Shown here one piece after another: positions 7,869 through 17,030 of a stretch of 64,000 nucleotides of DNA. Source of the DNA: Nesterenkonia lacusekhoensis. GTDB lineage: Bacteria > Actinomycetota > Actinomycetes > Actinomycetales > Micrococcaceae. The first letter of the stretch is position 1. The number at the start of each line of letters is the position of its first letter. Position numbers and translations under genes: made by a program. The notes under the pieces are model-generated. The model was not told where the DNA came from, did not search any database, and saw nothing but the letters and a program-made list of their open reading frames with translations. The stretch covers positions 1,364,001-1,428,000 of the forward strand of contig NZ_JAGINX010000001.1 in assembly GCF_017876395.1 (NCBI RefSeq), in the 5' to 3' direction.

Positions 7869-9354
7869 GGCCATTCGCGGTTGAGCGTGGAGGTGTCGTG
7901 AGTCAAGGGGCTCGCGCCCTTGTTGGATGATGGGTTCTGCGAAGAATCACATCGTCTACCGAAGGACGCGAGCCATGTTCCAGCCTACGGGCCCACACCT
8001 GTCCCTGCCCACTGCCAGCAGCGTCATTGACGCAGTTCGGGATCCGACCTCGGTGGTGTTCAACCTGGACGGTTACCAGGTGCTCGCAGCCTGTGATCTG
8101 CCGCTGGGCGGCCGGCGGGTCAGCGCCGTTGCCAACAGCGTCGAGGCGGCCTGCCCTGACTGCGGGGTGGTCTCGACTCGGGTGCATCAGCGCACCCGCC
8201 AGAGGGTCAAAGACCTCGGCGTCGGCGGCAAAGACATCGAACTGGTGATCATCAAACCCCGGTTCCTCTGCGCCGAGGCCGCCTGTGCTCGGCGGACCTT
8301 CACCCAGGTCACCGACCAGCTTCCTTTCCGTGCCCGGTGCACCGCCCGGTTGAAGGCAGCCGCCGTCGAAGCAGTGCTGGATGAGGGGATGCCGATCTGG
8401 CGAACCTGCGCCCACTACCGGCTTGGGTGGGCAACGATCAACACCGCCGTCACTGCCGATGCCCTCACCATCCCTGCCCCGGACATGGTGCCGGTACGAG
8501 CACTCGGGATTGATGAGCACCGCTTCGCCCGCGCTAAGTGGTTCAAGCACCCCGAGACTGCTCAGTGGTGCCGGGTCGAACCGTGGATGTCGACCTTCGT
8601 CGACGCCGACACCGGCCACATCCTCGGCGTCGTCGATGGCCGCTCCAGCGCGAACATCACCCGCTGGCTGAACCAACGCTCCCAAGCCTGGCTGGACCAG
8701 CTGGAGGTCGTGGCGATCGACCCCGCTTCCGCGTTCCGCAACGCGGTGCGCCAGGTGCTGCCGGCGGTGGAGATCAGCGTTGATCACTGGCACGTAGTCC
8801 GCCTGGGTAATCAGATGCTCACCGAGGTCCGCCAACGAGTCACCCGCGAGGTCTTGGGTCGGCGGGGCCGCAAAGAAGACTCGGTGTGGGCTCACCGGAT
8901 GCTGCTACTCCGGGCAGGCGATCGACTCACCGACGCCGGACTCCACCGGTTAGAGCAAGTCCTCGATGATGAGGACTACGAGCAGGTCGCAGCTGCCTGG
9001 GCGGTCAAGGAGCGCCTGCGGGCCATGCTGGCCGCCAGGGACATCCCGGCAGCCCAGAACGCCCGGATCGACTTCGAAATGGCCGTGGCCGCCGCTGACA
9101 TGGCCGAGACCGATAAACTCGCCGCCACGGTGGCGAAGTGGTGGACCGAGATCAAAGTCTTCGTCCGCACCCAAGTCACCAACGCCAGGACCGAGTCGGC
9201 GAACACCGGGATCAAGCAGATCAAGCGCACCGGCCGCGGGTTCCGCAACCAGAGGAACTACCAATCACGTATCCTAGGCACCAGCGTCAGGCAGACACGC
9301 CGACGCCGCAGGATCCCCCACCAACAAGGGCTCCACGCTCAACGGTGAATAGCC
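7869..9354 (+). mobile_element. complete ISL3-family insertion sequence, 1486 bases
   Basis: Terminal inverted repeats of 24 bases match at 21 positions (7869-7892 against the complement of 9331-9354; both share GTTGAGCGTGGAG). Between them lies one full-length ISL3 transposase gene, whose stop codon falls inside the right repeat. A truncated second copy in the same orientation begins at 23772. No 8-base target duplication flanks this copy, as expected if it is one end of a larger composite unit or if the flanks were rearranged. The left repeat abuts the IS3 right repeat directly. Confidence 0.9.
7975..9348 (+). CDS. ISL3-family transposase
   Basis: This protein of about 457 residues has the ISL3 plan: an N-terminal zinc-binding region (CPDCGVVSTRVHQR, then FLCAEAACARRTF), a helix-turn-helix zone, and the DDE core with LGIDEHRFAR and VVAIDPASAFRNAV carrying Asp residues. 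The C-terminus contains NARTESANTGIKQIKRTGRGFRN, typical of the family's last catalytic Glu. ATG 7975 is preferred with GAAGGA at 7961-7966; an upstream ATG at 7927 lies close to the left repeat. No stop or frameshift interrupts it. Confidence 0.9.
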   Translation: MFQPTGPHLSLPTASSVIDAVRDPTSVVFNLDGYQVLAACDLPLGGRRVSAVANSVEAACPDCGVVSTRVHQRTRQRVKDLGVGGKDIELVIIKPRFLCAEAACARRTFTQVTDQLPFRARCTARLKAAAVEAVLDEGMPIWRTCAHYRLGWATINTAVTADALTIPAPDMVPVRALGIDEHRFARAKWFKHPETAQWCRVEPWMSTFVDADTGHILGVVDGRSSANITRWLNQRSQAWLDQLEVVAIDPASAFRNAVRQVLPAVEISVDHWHVVRLGNQMLTEVRQRVTREVLGRRGRKEDSVWAHRMLLLRAGDRLTDAGLHRLEQVLDDEDYEQVAAAWAVKERLRAMLAARDIPAAQNARIDFEMAVAAADMAETDKLAATVAKWWTEIKVFVRTQVTNARTESANTGIKQIKRTGRGFRNQRNYQSRILGTSVRQTRRRRRIPHQQGLHAQR

Positions 9355-9518
9355 CCGTAACATCTCTGTGCTGTAAAGCTCGCGTTAACCTTTGCCCTGA
9401 TACGGTCATATGGTTACTGAGAACGGCAGTAGCACTTTTATTTGGAGCGGAACAACTAATTCGTCGTCATGTGCCATTTTGCGCACAGAACTTTTATGTA
9501 TGACGGAGGGATAGACAC
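9355..9518 (+). promoter_or_regulatory. AT-rich upstream region of the RiPP cluster
   Basis: The 164 bases between the ISL3 end and the first biosynthetic gene are clearly more AT-rich than the surroundings (e.g. 9436-9475 and 9488-9503). They contain GGAGGG at 9505-9510, eight bases before a TTG start. They probably hold the main promoter of the biosynthetic operon, but I cannot assign -35 and -10 boxes with confidence. No regulator gene is present in the cluster. Confidence 0.45.
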
Positions 9519-11204
9519 TTGGCAAAGATGCATTCTTCTACTGACCACCCCTGGTTGCGACGCGACACCTTTTTTACAGACACCGGGTCGGGTCTACAAC
9601 TGGCGAATGCATCCACAGGCTTTGAAATCACTGGATCCTCTGCCTATCGACTCTTTCGCACAATCCACCCCTTCCTCGACGGAAGCCACTCTCTCCAGGA
9701 CATCAAGAACGCAACTGGTGACCGCTGGCCGATCATCGAGCGTTTTCTTAAACCGCTGACAGACCACGGTTTCATCCGATGGATACCAGCAACCGACTTC
9801 GAGGTATTACCAGAGCGAGAACGCTCGGAGAACTCAGACCAAATCGCCTACCTGGCCCAGTTCACCGACACCCCTCACGCGTCTTTCTCGACTTTTTCAA
9901 GCGCAAAAATACTTGTTCTCGGCGATTCTCCGTTTACCGTTTCCTTGGTAACCAACTTGAGAGACAACGGCGCCAGGGGAGTGTCCACGCACCCGAGTGC
10001 ACCCATGGGCCTCACCAACCGTGAGGAGCCGTTCGGTCAAGACGTCGACCTCATTGTTCTCGCACCCGAGACCCTGCACCTCCTGGAGAACCTCGAGGAG
10101 CACCTCGTATTGGCCGTGACCGGGTATGAGAATCAACTCCGAGCCCTGACACGCCCTTGGCCCGACCTGAGCTCCTTCACCTGGCTGGACGCAGCGGCAA
10201 GCCTTGGTCTCAGTGATCCTCACCAGGGGCCAGCAGCAGCCGCCAGAGAGTTACTTGAGCACTCTGCTGCGGTAGATGAACGAGTGATGGCCGAACCTAT
10301 CCAGCGCATGTTCGGGGCCCTGCTGGCCTATGAGATCTTCAAAGGTCTGACCGGAGCAATTCGTCCCGAAACTGCGGATAAGGTTTTGGTGCTCAACGGA
10401 CTTACTGGGGAGACCACCACTCACCCCGTTGCCCCCAGCCCTGAATGGGGAGAGCCCCAGCGCAAAGAAACACCCGCGCCTGCCTCTCAACCCTTGGACA
10501 TCGCCTCCTCCAGAGCCGAGGAGTACGACGCCGCCTGGGCGAAGTTGGTAGACCCCATGACATTACCGGCCGAAGAGTTCACTGACCTCGAGCTGGAACA
10601 AGTGCCGGTGAAGGTCAGCTCACTCACATCCAAAGGCAGCACTGTTCACGGTGCCTCATTGTGGACCACTGCAGACGCCCGTATCGAAACGCTCTGCCGT
10701 GCCTACGAAAACTACTTCAGCACCATCCTTCCCCCGACCACCGTCTCGCCTTCTTTCCTCGGAGTCGACCGTGACCCAGAGCAGGCTGCGCTGCGTGCCG
10801 TGCGCTCGGCTGCCTGCGCAAAAGCGCTCTCCAGTGATCGTGCTGCGGGTAAGGAATGTGAACTCTTCGCAGAGAGTCGGGCAGGACATTTCATCCGCAG
10901 CACGGCACCCGAGATGAAGTATACAGACCTCGGTGAGCATGGAGGGTGGCATGTCGGGCTGGCCTACGACCACAACCGATGGGCCGTAACGGCCGCCCCT
11001 GAACTGTCAGAAGCGCTCATCACTGCAGCGGTCGAAGTGTTGGGAGCCAGACAAGCCGATGTGCCCCTCGGTCACGGCAACCCGGAGCGATTCCTGGGGA
11101 CAGGCACCCGAGAAGCGGTCTTCTTCGAGGTTCGCAGGCTCCCCAATGAACTCGCTGATTCACTCAATCTCTGCGTCGTCGAGGCTACGTGGAGGGCCGC
11201 CTGA
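9519..11204 (+). CDS. TOMM leader-binding, E1-like cyclodehydratase partner protein
   Basis: This 561-residue protein is the likely leader-recognition partner of the azoline-forming YcaO enzyme. Residues about 25-92 look like a PqqD-type RRE winged helix (LDGSHSLQDIKNATGDRWPI...FLKPLTDHGFIRWIP); residues about 126-155 begin a Rossmann-like E1/ThiF fold (AKILVLGDSPFTVSLVTNL). The C-terminal 200 residues are a less familiar alpha/beta region. It corresponds by position and plan to the 'ocin-ThiF-like' proteins of thiopeptide and LAP clusters. TTG 9519 is chosen because GGAGGG at 9505-9510 is well spaced; ATG 9528 is the alternative. Its stop overlaps the start of the first YcaO gene. Confidence 0.8.
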   Translation: MAKMHSSTDHPWLRRDTFFTDTGSGLQLANASTGFEITGSSAYRLFRTIHPFLDGSHSLQDIKNATGDRWPIIERFLKPLTDHGFIRWIPATDFEVLPERERSENSDQIAYLAQFTDTPHASFSTFSSAKILVLGDSPFTVSLVTNLRDNGARGVSTHPSAPMGLTNREEPFGQDVDLIVLAPETLHLLENLEEHLVLAVTGYENQLRALTRPWPDLSSFTWLDAAASLGLSDPHQGPAAAARELLEHSAAVDERVMAEPIQRMFGALLAYEIFKGLTGAIRPETADKVLVLNGLTGETTTHPVAPSPEWGEPQRKETPAPASQPLDIASSRAEEYDAAWAKLVDPMTLPAEEFTDLELEQVPVKVSSLTSKGSTVHGASLWTTADARIETLCRAYENYFSTILPPTTVSPSFLGVDRDPEQAALRAVRSAACAKALSSDRAAGKECELFAESRAGHFIRSTAPEMKYTDLGEHGGWHVGLAYDHNRWAVTAAPELSEALITAAVEVLGARQADVPLGHGNPERFLGTGTREAVFFEVRRLPNELADSLNLCVVEATWRAA

Positions 11205-12799
11205 TGCAAGCCGGCGACTGCCTGGAAGGTTACCGGTACCTCGCATGGCCAAGCCGCGCCCGCCCCAATTGCGCATTACAGCGCATGCTCGAGATGGATG
11301 AGTTTCTGCTGCGCACCGGGTCCCGGGAGATCCACAGAGTCAGCGACGGCGTCCCGAACCCCTTCCTCCCTGGTGTCATGGCTGAAGCTGCCCAATGCTC
11401 TGTCCCCACGGGACTCGCCCTTCACCGTCACCATCTGACCAGCCTGCCGGTAGGAACGCTTCCCGGTTGTGAGGAGATCTCCCGCGCCGTTCCGGAGCCG
11501 GAGGCAGATTCCTATCGCGCCCAGCGTCTCCAAGACTTCTTCGCCGGCGCAGCCGCCGAGGAAGATTTTGTAGGCCCGGTCTTCGGGGCGCTTGGTGCCG
11601 ACATCGACATCGACGTCACCAGCCTGGTCACCGCAAAGTCTTCCGGATTTATGATCAAGGCCTCCGAGAATGGGCACTTCGTCCGCCCCTGGGGTGGGCA
11701 TCGTACGGTCTATGCGGAGGCCACACGTATTGGCATCCTGGAAGGGATTGAACGCCTCGGTGCAGAATCCCCGGGGGATAACCTCTACGCGGCGGTTCCA
11801 GAAGGCGCACGCAGAATCGGTCCCGAGAGGTTCGGGCTCGCTAATGAGGACTGGCTCATCCCCCACCCGGAGGTCCGTTCTTGGAGCACCGGAGAATCCC
11901 TTCTCACCGGAGAAGAGGTTGCTCTGCCTACACGTCTGGTCTATTACCACCCACAGCTCGATGAACACCGCTGGGTCCAGGACTCCTCCAATGGCTGTGC
12001 CATCGGCGGCAGTGACCAGGAAGCTCTGTTGTTCGGGTTGTTGGAGGCAATTGAACGCGATGCCTTCCTGGCTGCTTGGTACGGGGGTTTGGCGCTGGAT
12101 GAAATCCGGGCCGACTCCGTGACCGACCCCCTCAGCCGGGTGCTCCTGGACCGCATGGCACTGTGTGGACAAGAGGTCCGATTCTTCAACGCCACAATCG
12201 GGGTGGAGGTCCCCACTGTCATCGCCGTATGTACTGAGCCCGGTGGCTCTGCCTGCGTGGGGGCCGGCTCCCACCCAAACGCCGAGAAAGCCTTGCATTC
12301 GGCACTGGTCGAAGTGGCCTCAGATTTCCAGGTTGTCGCTCAGCACCGACGCGAGCGCGAAGACGAGCTGGCCACCATGCTCAACGACTATTCGCGAGTG
12401 CGCAGTATGGAAGACCATGCTGATATGTTCGCTCACCCCGGGGCGCGCCCGCTACTTGCCCCCTGGCTGGACAGTAACCACCGGCTGACCGACCTTGACG
12501 CCCTGTCTCGCCCGGGCAGCGGAACCTCGGTAGCCGCTGATCTCGCTCAGACTCTGGACGCTTGCCGGGCAGCAGAGCTTGAGCCGATCGCGGTTCGCGC
12601 CCAGACTCCGCTGGCTGATGCCGTCGGGGCACGCTGCTGGAAAGTGGTGGTCCCCGGTCTCATCCCGATTGATTTCGGGTTCTCCTACCAACGCGCCCTG
12701 CGGATGCCACGCCTGGCTCAGGTCGCTAAGAAATTCAATGCTGGCCATGGCTACAGCACTGAGTTCGCCCCCTACATCGTCCCCCACCCTTTTCCCTAG
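11204..12799 (+). CDS. YcaO cyclodehydratase, first copy
   Basis: This 531-residue YcaO protein uses ATP to cyclise Cys/Ser/Thr side chains onto the preceding amide, making azolines. The ATP/Mg-binding signatures are visible: EGIER at 180-184, SSNGCAIGGS at 261-270 and EAIERD at 281-286. The C-terminus ends in PHPFP, the proline-rich tail that is important in azoline-forming YcaO enzymes. ATG 11204 shares its A with the preceding TGA, and GGAGG at 11191-11195 supports it. No TfuA partner exists in the cluster, which argues against thioamide formation. Confidence 0.92.
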   Translation: MQAGDCLEGYRYLAWPSRARPNCALQRMLEMDEFLLRTGSREIHRVSDGVPNPFLPGVMAEAAQCSVPTGLALHRHHLTSLPVGTLPGCEEISRAVPEPEADSYRAQRLQDFFAGAAAEEDFVGPVFGALGADIDIDVTSLVTAKSSGFMIKASENGHFVRPWGGHRTVYAEATRIGILEGIERLGAESPGDNLYAAVPEGARRIGPERFGLANEDWLIPHPEVRSWSTGESLLTGEEVALPTRLVYYHPQLDEHRWVQDSSNGCAIGGSDQEALLFGLLEAIERDAFLAAWYGGLALDEIRADSVTDPLSRVLLDRMALCGQEVRFFNATIGVEVPTVIAVCTEPGGSACVGAGSHPNAEKALHSALVEVASDFQVVAQHRREREDELATMLNDYSRVRSMEDHADMFAHPGARPLLAPWLDSNHRLTDLDALSRPGSGTSVAADLAQTLDACRAAELEPIAVRAQTPLADAVGARCWKVVVPGLIPIDFGFSYQRALRMPRLAQVAKKFNAGHGYSTEFAPYIVPHPFP

Positions 12800-12807
12800 G
12801 AGGACCG

Positions 12808-14418
12808 ATGCCCCTGCTAGACGACTGGACAAAGATGCCCCAAGGGCAGGCAGCACAGAGCTATGCCTCCCTGATCTACCGCCGTGCCACCGACGGGATG
12901 CTCATTGATGACTGGGAAGTCGATTGGTCCCGGCAGCCGTTCACCCATGCGGTCTACCCCTCCAGCACCACCTATACAATGCCGCTGCCCGGGCCGGATT
13001 CCACCCTATTGGCAGAGACGGTGCACCCGACCCCGCAGGCGCTGGCAGAGGCCCTCCACATCGCTCTTGGAATCGTTGCCCAGCGACTGTCGGTCAACCT
13101 CAACGACGGTCACACCGTCTATTCCCAGGCCGATTCCGCGAAATGGGGACGGACCACCGCCTCGGGCGGGGGCCGTTACTGCGGTGATGTCTATCTGGTG
13201 GAGTCTGGCGATGCGGCTGCAGCAGCGCACAGTGCAGAACCACACCTAGAGCCCAAGATAGGGCTTCCGGCAGGGATCTACCACTACTCAATCCTGCACC
13301 ACGCATGGGAGCTGCTGGCCCCGGGTGATTACACCGACGCCGTGGCTGACGCCCAGGGACATGACCATACCGCCCAGCGCTATCTGCTGACAACCATCAA
13401 CTACTGGCGCAGCGGCTTCAAGTACAACGACTTCGCCTATCAAGCCACGGCCATGGATCTGGGCACTGTTGCAGGGACGCTTATCGAGATCATGGGTTCG
13501 GGGCTTTCCTCCTCCTGGGATATGTGGGTCGCAGAAACCTCGTTGTCTGACCTCCTCGGCCTCAACCCGGACGAGGATGGGGTCTATGCCGTCCAAGCAT
13601 GGGGCAGCTCCCGCCCCTCGCAACCGGCGCCCACCCCGCCCCGGCAGTTGCCTCAGCGCCTCACCGGTCCCGAAGCGTCTACCAGAACCTTCCTGACCAC
13701 CAAAGCACTCCAGCGAGAGATGTCCTCGCAACCCCAGCGACCCCAAGAGTTCCCGACCCCCTCCGCAGTCGCCGAGTTAGATACAACCGACCGCCCCCAC
13801 GACTGGCTGGGAAGCCTCCTGCACCGGGAGTCGAGCTTCGGGCGGTTCACCGGAGCCCCCGTCCCTGCCGAAGCTCTCAGGACGATGCTGCAGCGAGCCG
13901 ACACAGTCGGAGACCTCTTCACCACCGGGCCGGGTGCCCGCTGGGAGTTCCTGGTCTACGTCACCGCCGTCGACGGGCTCACCCCCGGCCTCTACTCCTA
14001 CCGGGGCGGCCAGCATCAGCAAGACCCCCTGACCTTACTGGTGGAGGGGCCACAGAATGACTTCCTGGCCTCCACCTATTTCTTGAGGAACTATGACGGC
14101 CATCGCGCCGCGGCCACTGTCATCCTCTGTGCCAACGTCTTCGAAGCCACCCAGCTTTGGGGAGTCCGGGGATACCGCTACATCAACGCCATCGTCGGCG
14201 CGATGTGCCAAGCGATGTCAGTTCAGGCTGTCCGCCACGGCATCAGCACCGGGACCGCCCTGGGCTTCGACGCGCTCAAACACGCCCACCATGCGGGACT
14301 GGAGGCTGAGCGGATGACTCCGCTGCTGATGATGATGACCGGCGTCGATGACGAAAAATGTGGCCGTTTCAGCGCCACCACAACCACCCTCACTACGATT
14401 CTGGAGGACCTCGCATGA
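12808..14418 (+). CDS. SagB/ThcOx-type FMN azoline dehydrogenase
   Basis: This 536-residue protein has the two-part plan of SagB-type enzymes: a degenerate N-terminal nitroreductase-like half and a C-terminal FMN-binding nitroreductase domain (about 325-530; RESSFGRFTGAPVPAEALRTML, then GLTPGLYSY, then GYRYINAIVGAMCQAM). It oxidises azolines to aromatic thiazoles and oxazoles. AGGAGG just before ATG 12808 is a strong ribosome binding site, and its end overlaps the next gene as ATGA. It confirms that the product should contain aromatic azoles. Confidence 0.9.
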   Translation: MPLLDDWTKMPQGQAAQSYASLIYRRATDGMLIDDWEVDWSRQPFTHAVYPSSTTYTMPLPGPDSTLLAETVHPTPQALAEALHIALGIVAQRLSVNLNDGHTVYSQADSAKWGRTTASGGGRYCGDVYLVESGDAAAAAHSAEPHLEPKIGLPAGIYHYSILHHAWELLAPGDYTDAVADAQGHDHTAQRYLLTTINYWRSGFKYNDFAYQATAMDLGTVAGTLIEIMGSGLSSSWDMWVAETSLSDLLGLNPDEDGVYAVQAWGSSRPSQPAPTPPRQLPQRLTGPEASTRTFLTTKALQREMSSQPQRPQEFPTPSAVAELDTTDRPHDWLGSLLHRESSFGRFTGAPVPAEALRTMLQRADTVGDLFTTGPGARWEFLVYVTAVDGLTPGLYSYRGGQHQQDPLTLLVEGPQNDFLASTYFLRNYDGHRAAATVILCANVFEATQLWGVRGYRYINAIVGAMCQAMSVQAVRHGISTGTALGFDALKHAHHAGLEAERMTPLLMMMTGVDDEKCGRFSATTTTLTTILEDLA

Positions 14419-17030
14419 CTGCGGCCCGTCTTGATTCTTACCGCCAGATCCGGCTCGGAGGGCTCGACGTCGACGCCGCTGCCAGCCTGCCCGGCGAACA
14501 GGCGGCAACCTGGTACGGACAGCTCTGCGAAGCCCGGCAGGCCCTAACTGGCAGCCAGGATGAGATCAGCCAGGCCCTCCATGCCTTGATCGGCACCTTG
14601 GACGCCCAAGACCCAGACCGTAAGAAACTGGTCAAGATCCGGCGGGACCTCTTCAACTCGAACTATGCCGCTGCCCTGTCGGGAATCAACTCTCTGGAGG
14701 GGTTCCGTGACGAGGTCGAATCCACACTCGGAGAGCACATGCAGCGGCTGCGCACCACAGTACGCGCTGAAGAACAGCTCTTCGATGAGTTCGATTCATG
14801 GCTGATGGCTGAACGCCAGCGCCTTGCCACCTATATCGACGACGACGAACTCCTGGCTGGAGTCGCCATCGCCGCCCCTAGCCTGGTCCCCTCCATCCGC
14901 CGCTTTGCCGGGCATATCGCAGAAGGACGGGTGGATAAGAAGGATCGAAAAACTGAACGCTCCCTGCTCTCCTACGTACTCAGGGCGGCGGCGAAAACCT
15001 CGCCCTTCTCCACCCTGGGGCCAGTCTCTCTTGCCAGCTCCGAAAGGTGCGAGGCTGAGCAGACCCAATTCGAGGCACAGCAGAGCTCTCGCTGGTCGAT
15101 CTATCCGATCGCCCGGGTGCTCAATGTCCTGGGGACCGAACCCGAGCTGCTGGAGAATCTCGACGTGACCATCAGCCCCTATGTCACTGCCACCGATGAC
15201 GGGGTCGAAGTCGAACGCACACGCTGGTCCTTCAAAGACATCGACTCCCGGGACGACTACGCCGCCTGTGTTGAGTCGGTGGTCACCATCGGCCAGCGCA
15301 ATCTGACCACCACCGTCGCAGAACTCCTCACCGAGGGCATGACCTTCGGCGAGCTGACCCATTCCCTGGCAGAAGCCGGAGACCTCTCAGCTGAACGGAG
15401 CCGGCAGATGCTGGCGAACCTCCTGCGGCTGGGCTTCCTCGATGTCCCCGCTTTGACCTGTCACCCCCACGGCATCGAGGACGCACGTGCCTCAGTGGCC
15501 CGTCTCAGTGACAACAACGAGGACTTGGCCACGACCCTGGCCGCGTACTGTGACCGTGCCGGGGCGTTCTCCGACCTGCACTCGGCTGAAGACCGGGTCA
15601 ACGAGCTGCAGTCCCTGCAGGAACTTGTGGCCGCCGCCTACGAGGAGGCCGGCATCGATGGGCAGCTACCCCGCTCAGTGGTCTATGAGGATGTGCTGGT
15701 CCCGGCTGAGCAGGTCACCGCGCCCCCGGTGAACATCGAGGGCATTCCTTTCGACCTGTTAACCATGCTGATCGACCTCCAGGATGACGCTAACCTCAAG
15801 CACGCCCTGATGATCGGCTATTTCCTCCACCGCTGGGGCCCGGAGGGTACCTGCCCGGATGTCAGTGGTTTCCTCACCGGGTTCCAGCTGGAGCTGCTCG
15901 ATTCCTTCGAAGGTTATGACCTCACCCGTGTCGGGGATGCCGAACTGCCCAGCGACCCCTGGCTGACCTGGGGAGAGGCATGGCGTTGGGTTGCTGGGCG
16001 ACGCAGGCTATCCGAGATCCTGACAGCTCAAACCGAACAGTCCCCCCTGGGAACGCAGACCTTGCTGTTCGAGAACGAGGTGGATCTCACCGCAGAGTTC
16101 GAAGGAATCGCCGAAGAGGTGCCCCTTTCCTCGCCACCTTTCCGCCACATCAACGTACTGTTGCAGGAGACTGACCACGGTGATGTGCTGCTCAACGACA
16201 GCTTCGGCGGCATTGGCTTCCCCGTCTCACGGTTCAGCCATGAGGTCGAGGACCCCCGGCGCTACACCGCCGACGTCGAAGAAACCGCGGCCCAGGCAGG
16301 TGTGGTGCTGGCTGAGGTTGCTGGTGGCGCGCTGTTCACCAATCTCAACGCCCACCGGCCCCTGGTGGAGGCAGAGATCGTGGTCCCCGGGGATCCGCCG
16401 GGGTCGCGCAGCGAGCGCCAGATCGAGGTCGGTGACCTCTCGGTTCGGTACGCGGCTGACCAAAAACGGCTGGTCCTGGTGGACAACGATGACGCCATCG
16501 TCCACCCCATCTATCCCGGCTACCTCGTCCCGGCAGCCACTCCCCGGCACCATCAGGTGCTCTCATTGTTCGGCCCGACCGGGAATTTCTCCCGCAAACC
16601 TGCCGACACCGTGGAGAGCCGGCCGGAGCCTGGAACTGTTCTCGCCTCCCCCCGTATCCGGCTGGGAAGGATCGTCATCGCCCGGGCTCGGGCAATTGTG
16701 GCGGCTGTGGACTTACCCCGGACGAATCCGCTCACCGCAGGCGGTTTCGCCGAATGGACACAGTTCTGGATGAGCACCGGGCTTCCGCAGAAGTCCTTTG
16801 TGCGGATTCTTGACGACTCGGACAAACGCCACAAGCCCGCCTACCACGATGCTTCCCTGGCTCTGTGCTTCAGCATCCTGCACAACAGCACCTGCGACGC
16901 CGACGCTTCAACGTATATCGAGGTGGCCGAGGCCCTGCCGCTACCCGGTGAGGGCACCGCCACAGTGGACCAGACAGACCGCGCCAGCGAATCCATGGTT
17001 GGAATCAGCCTGACGAAAGACAACTCATGA
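14415..17030 (+). CDS. lantibiotic dehydratase, LanB N-terminal type (glutamylation)
   Basis: This 871-residue protein matches the N-terminal part of class I lanthipeptide dehydratases, the domain that transfers glutamate from glutamyl-tRNA to Ser/Thr. Recognisable stretches are RSLLSYVLRAAAKTSPFS (the family's R-x-x-R-x-A-x-R-x-SPF type signature, about 180-200) and HINVLLQETDHGDVLLNDSFGG. The elimination domain is absent and is encoded by the next gene, so the dehydratase is split as in thiopeptide and goadsporin pathways. ATG 14415 overlaps the previous stop (ATGA), with GGAGG at 14403-14407. Confidence 0.9.
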   Translation: MTAARLDSYRQIRLGGLDVDAAASLPGEQAATWYGQLCEARQALTGSQDEISQALHALIGTLDAQDPDRKKLVKIRRDLFNSNYAAALSGINSLEGFRDEVESTLGEHMQRLRTTVRAEEQLFDEFDSWLMAERQRLATYIDDDELLAGVAIAAPSLVPSIRRFAGHIAEGRVDKKDRKTERSLLSYVLRAAAKTSPFSTLGPVSLASSERCEAEQTQFEAQQSSRWSIYPIARVLNVLGTEPELLENLDVTISPYVTATDDGVEVERTRWSFKDIDSRDDYAACVESVVTIGQRNLTTTVAELLTEGMTFGELTHSLAEAGDLSAERSRQMLANLLRLGFLDVPALTCHPHGIEDARASVARLSDNNEDLATTLAAYCDRAGAFSDLHSAEDRVNELQSLQELVAAAYEEAGIDGQLPRSVVYEDVLVPAEQVTAPPVNIEGIPFDLLTMLIDLQDDANLKHALMIGYFLHRWGPEGTCPDVSGFLTGFQLELLDSFEGYDLTRVGDAELPSDPWLTWGEAWRWVAGRRRLSEILTAQTEQSPLGTQTLLFENEVDLTAEFEGIAEEVPLSSPPFRHINVLLQETDHGDVLLNDSFGGIGFPVSRFSHEVEDPRRYTADVEETAAQAGVVLAEVAGGALFTNLNAHRPLVEAEIVVPGDPPGSRSERQIEVGDLSVRYAADQKRLVLVDNDDAIVHPIYPGYLVPAATPRHHQVLSLFGPTGNFSRKPADTVESRPEPGTVLASPRIRLGRIVIARARAIVAAVDLPRTNPLTAGGFAEWTQFWMSTGLPQKSFVRILDDSDKRHKPAYHDASLALCFSILHNSTCDADASTYIEVAEALPLPGEGTATVDQTDRASESMVGISLTKDNS

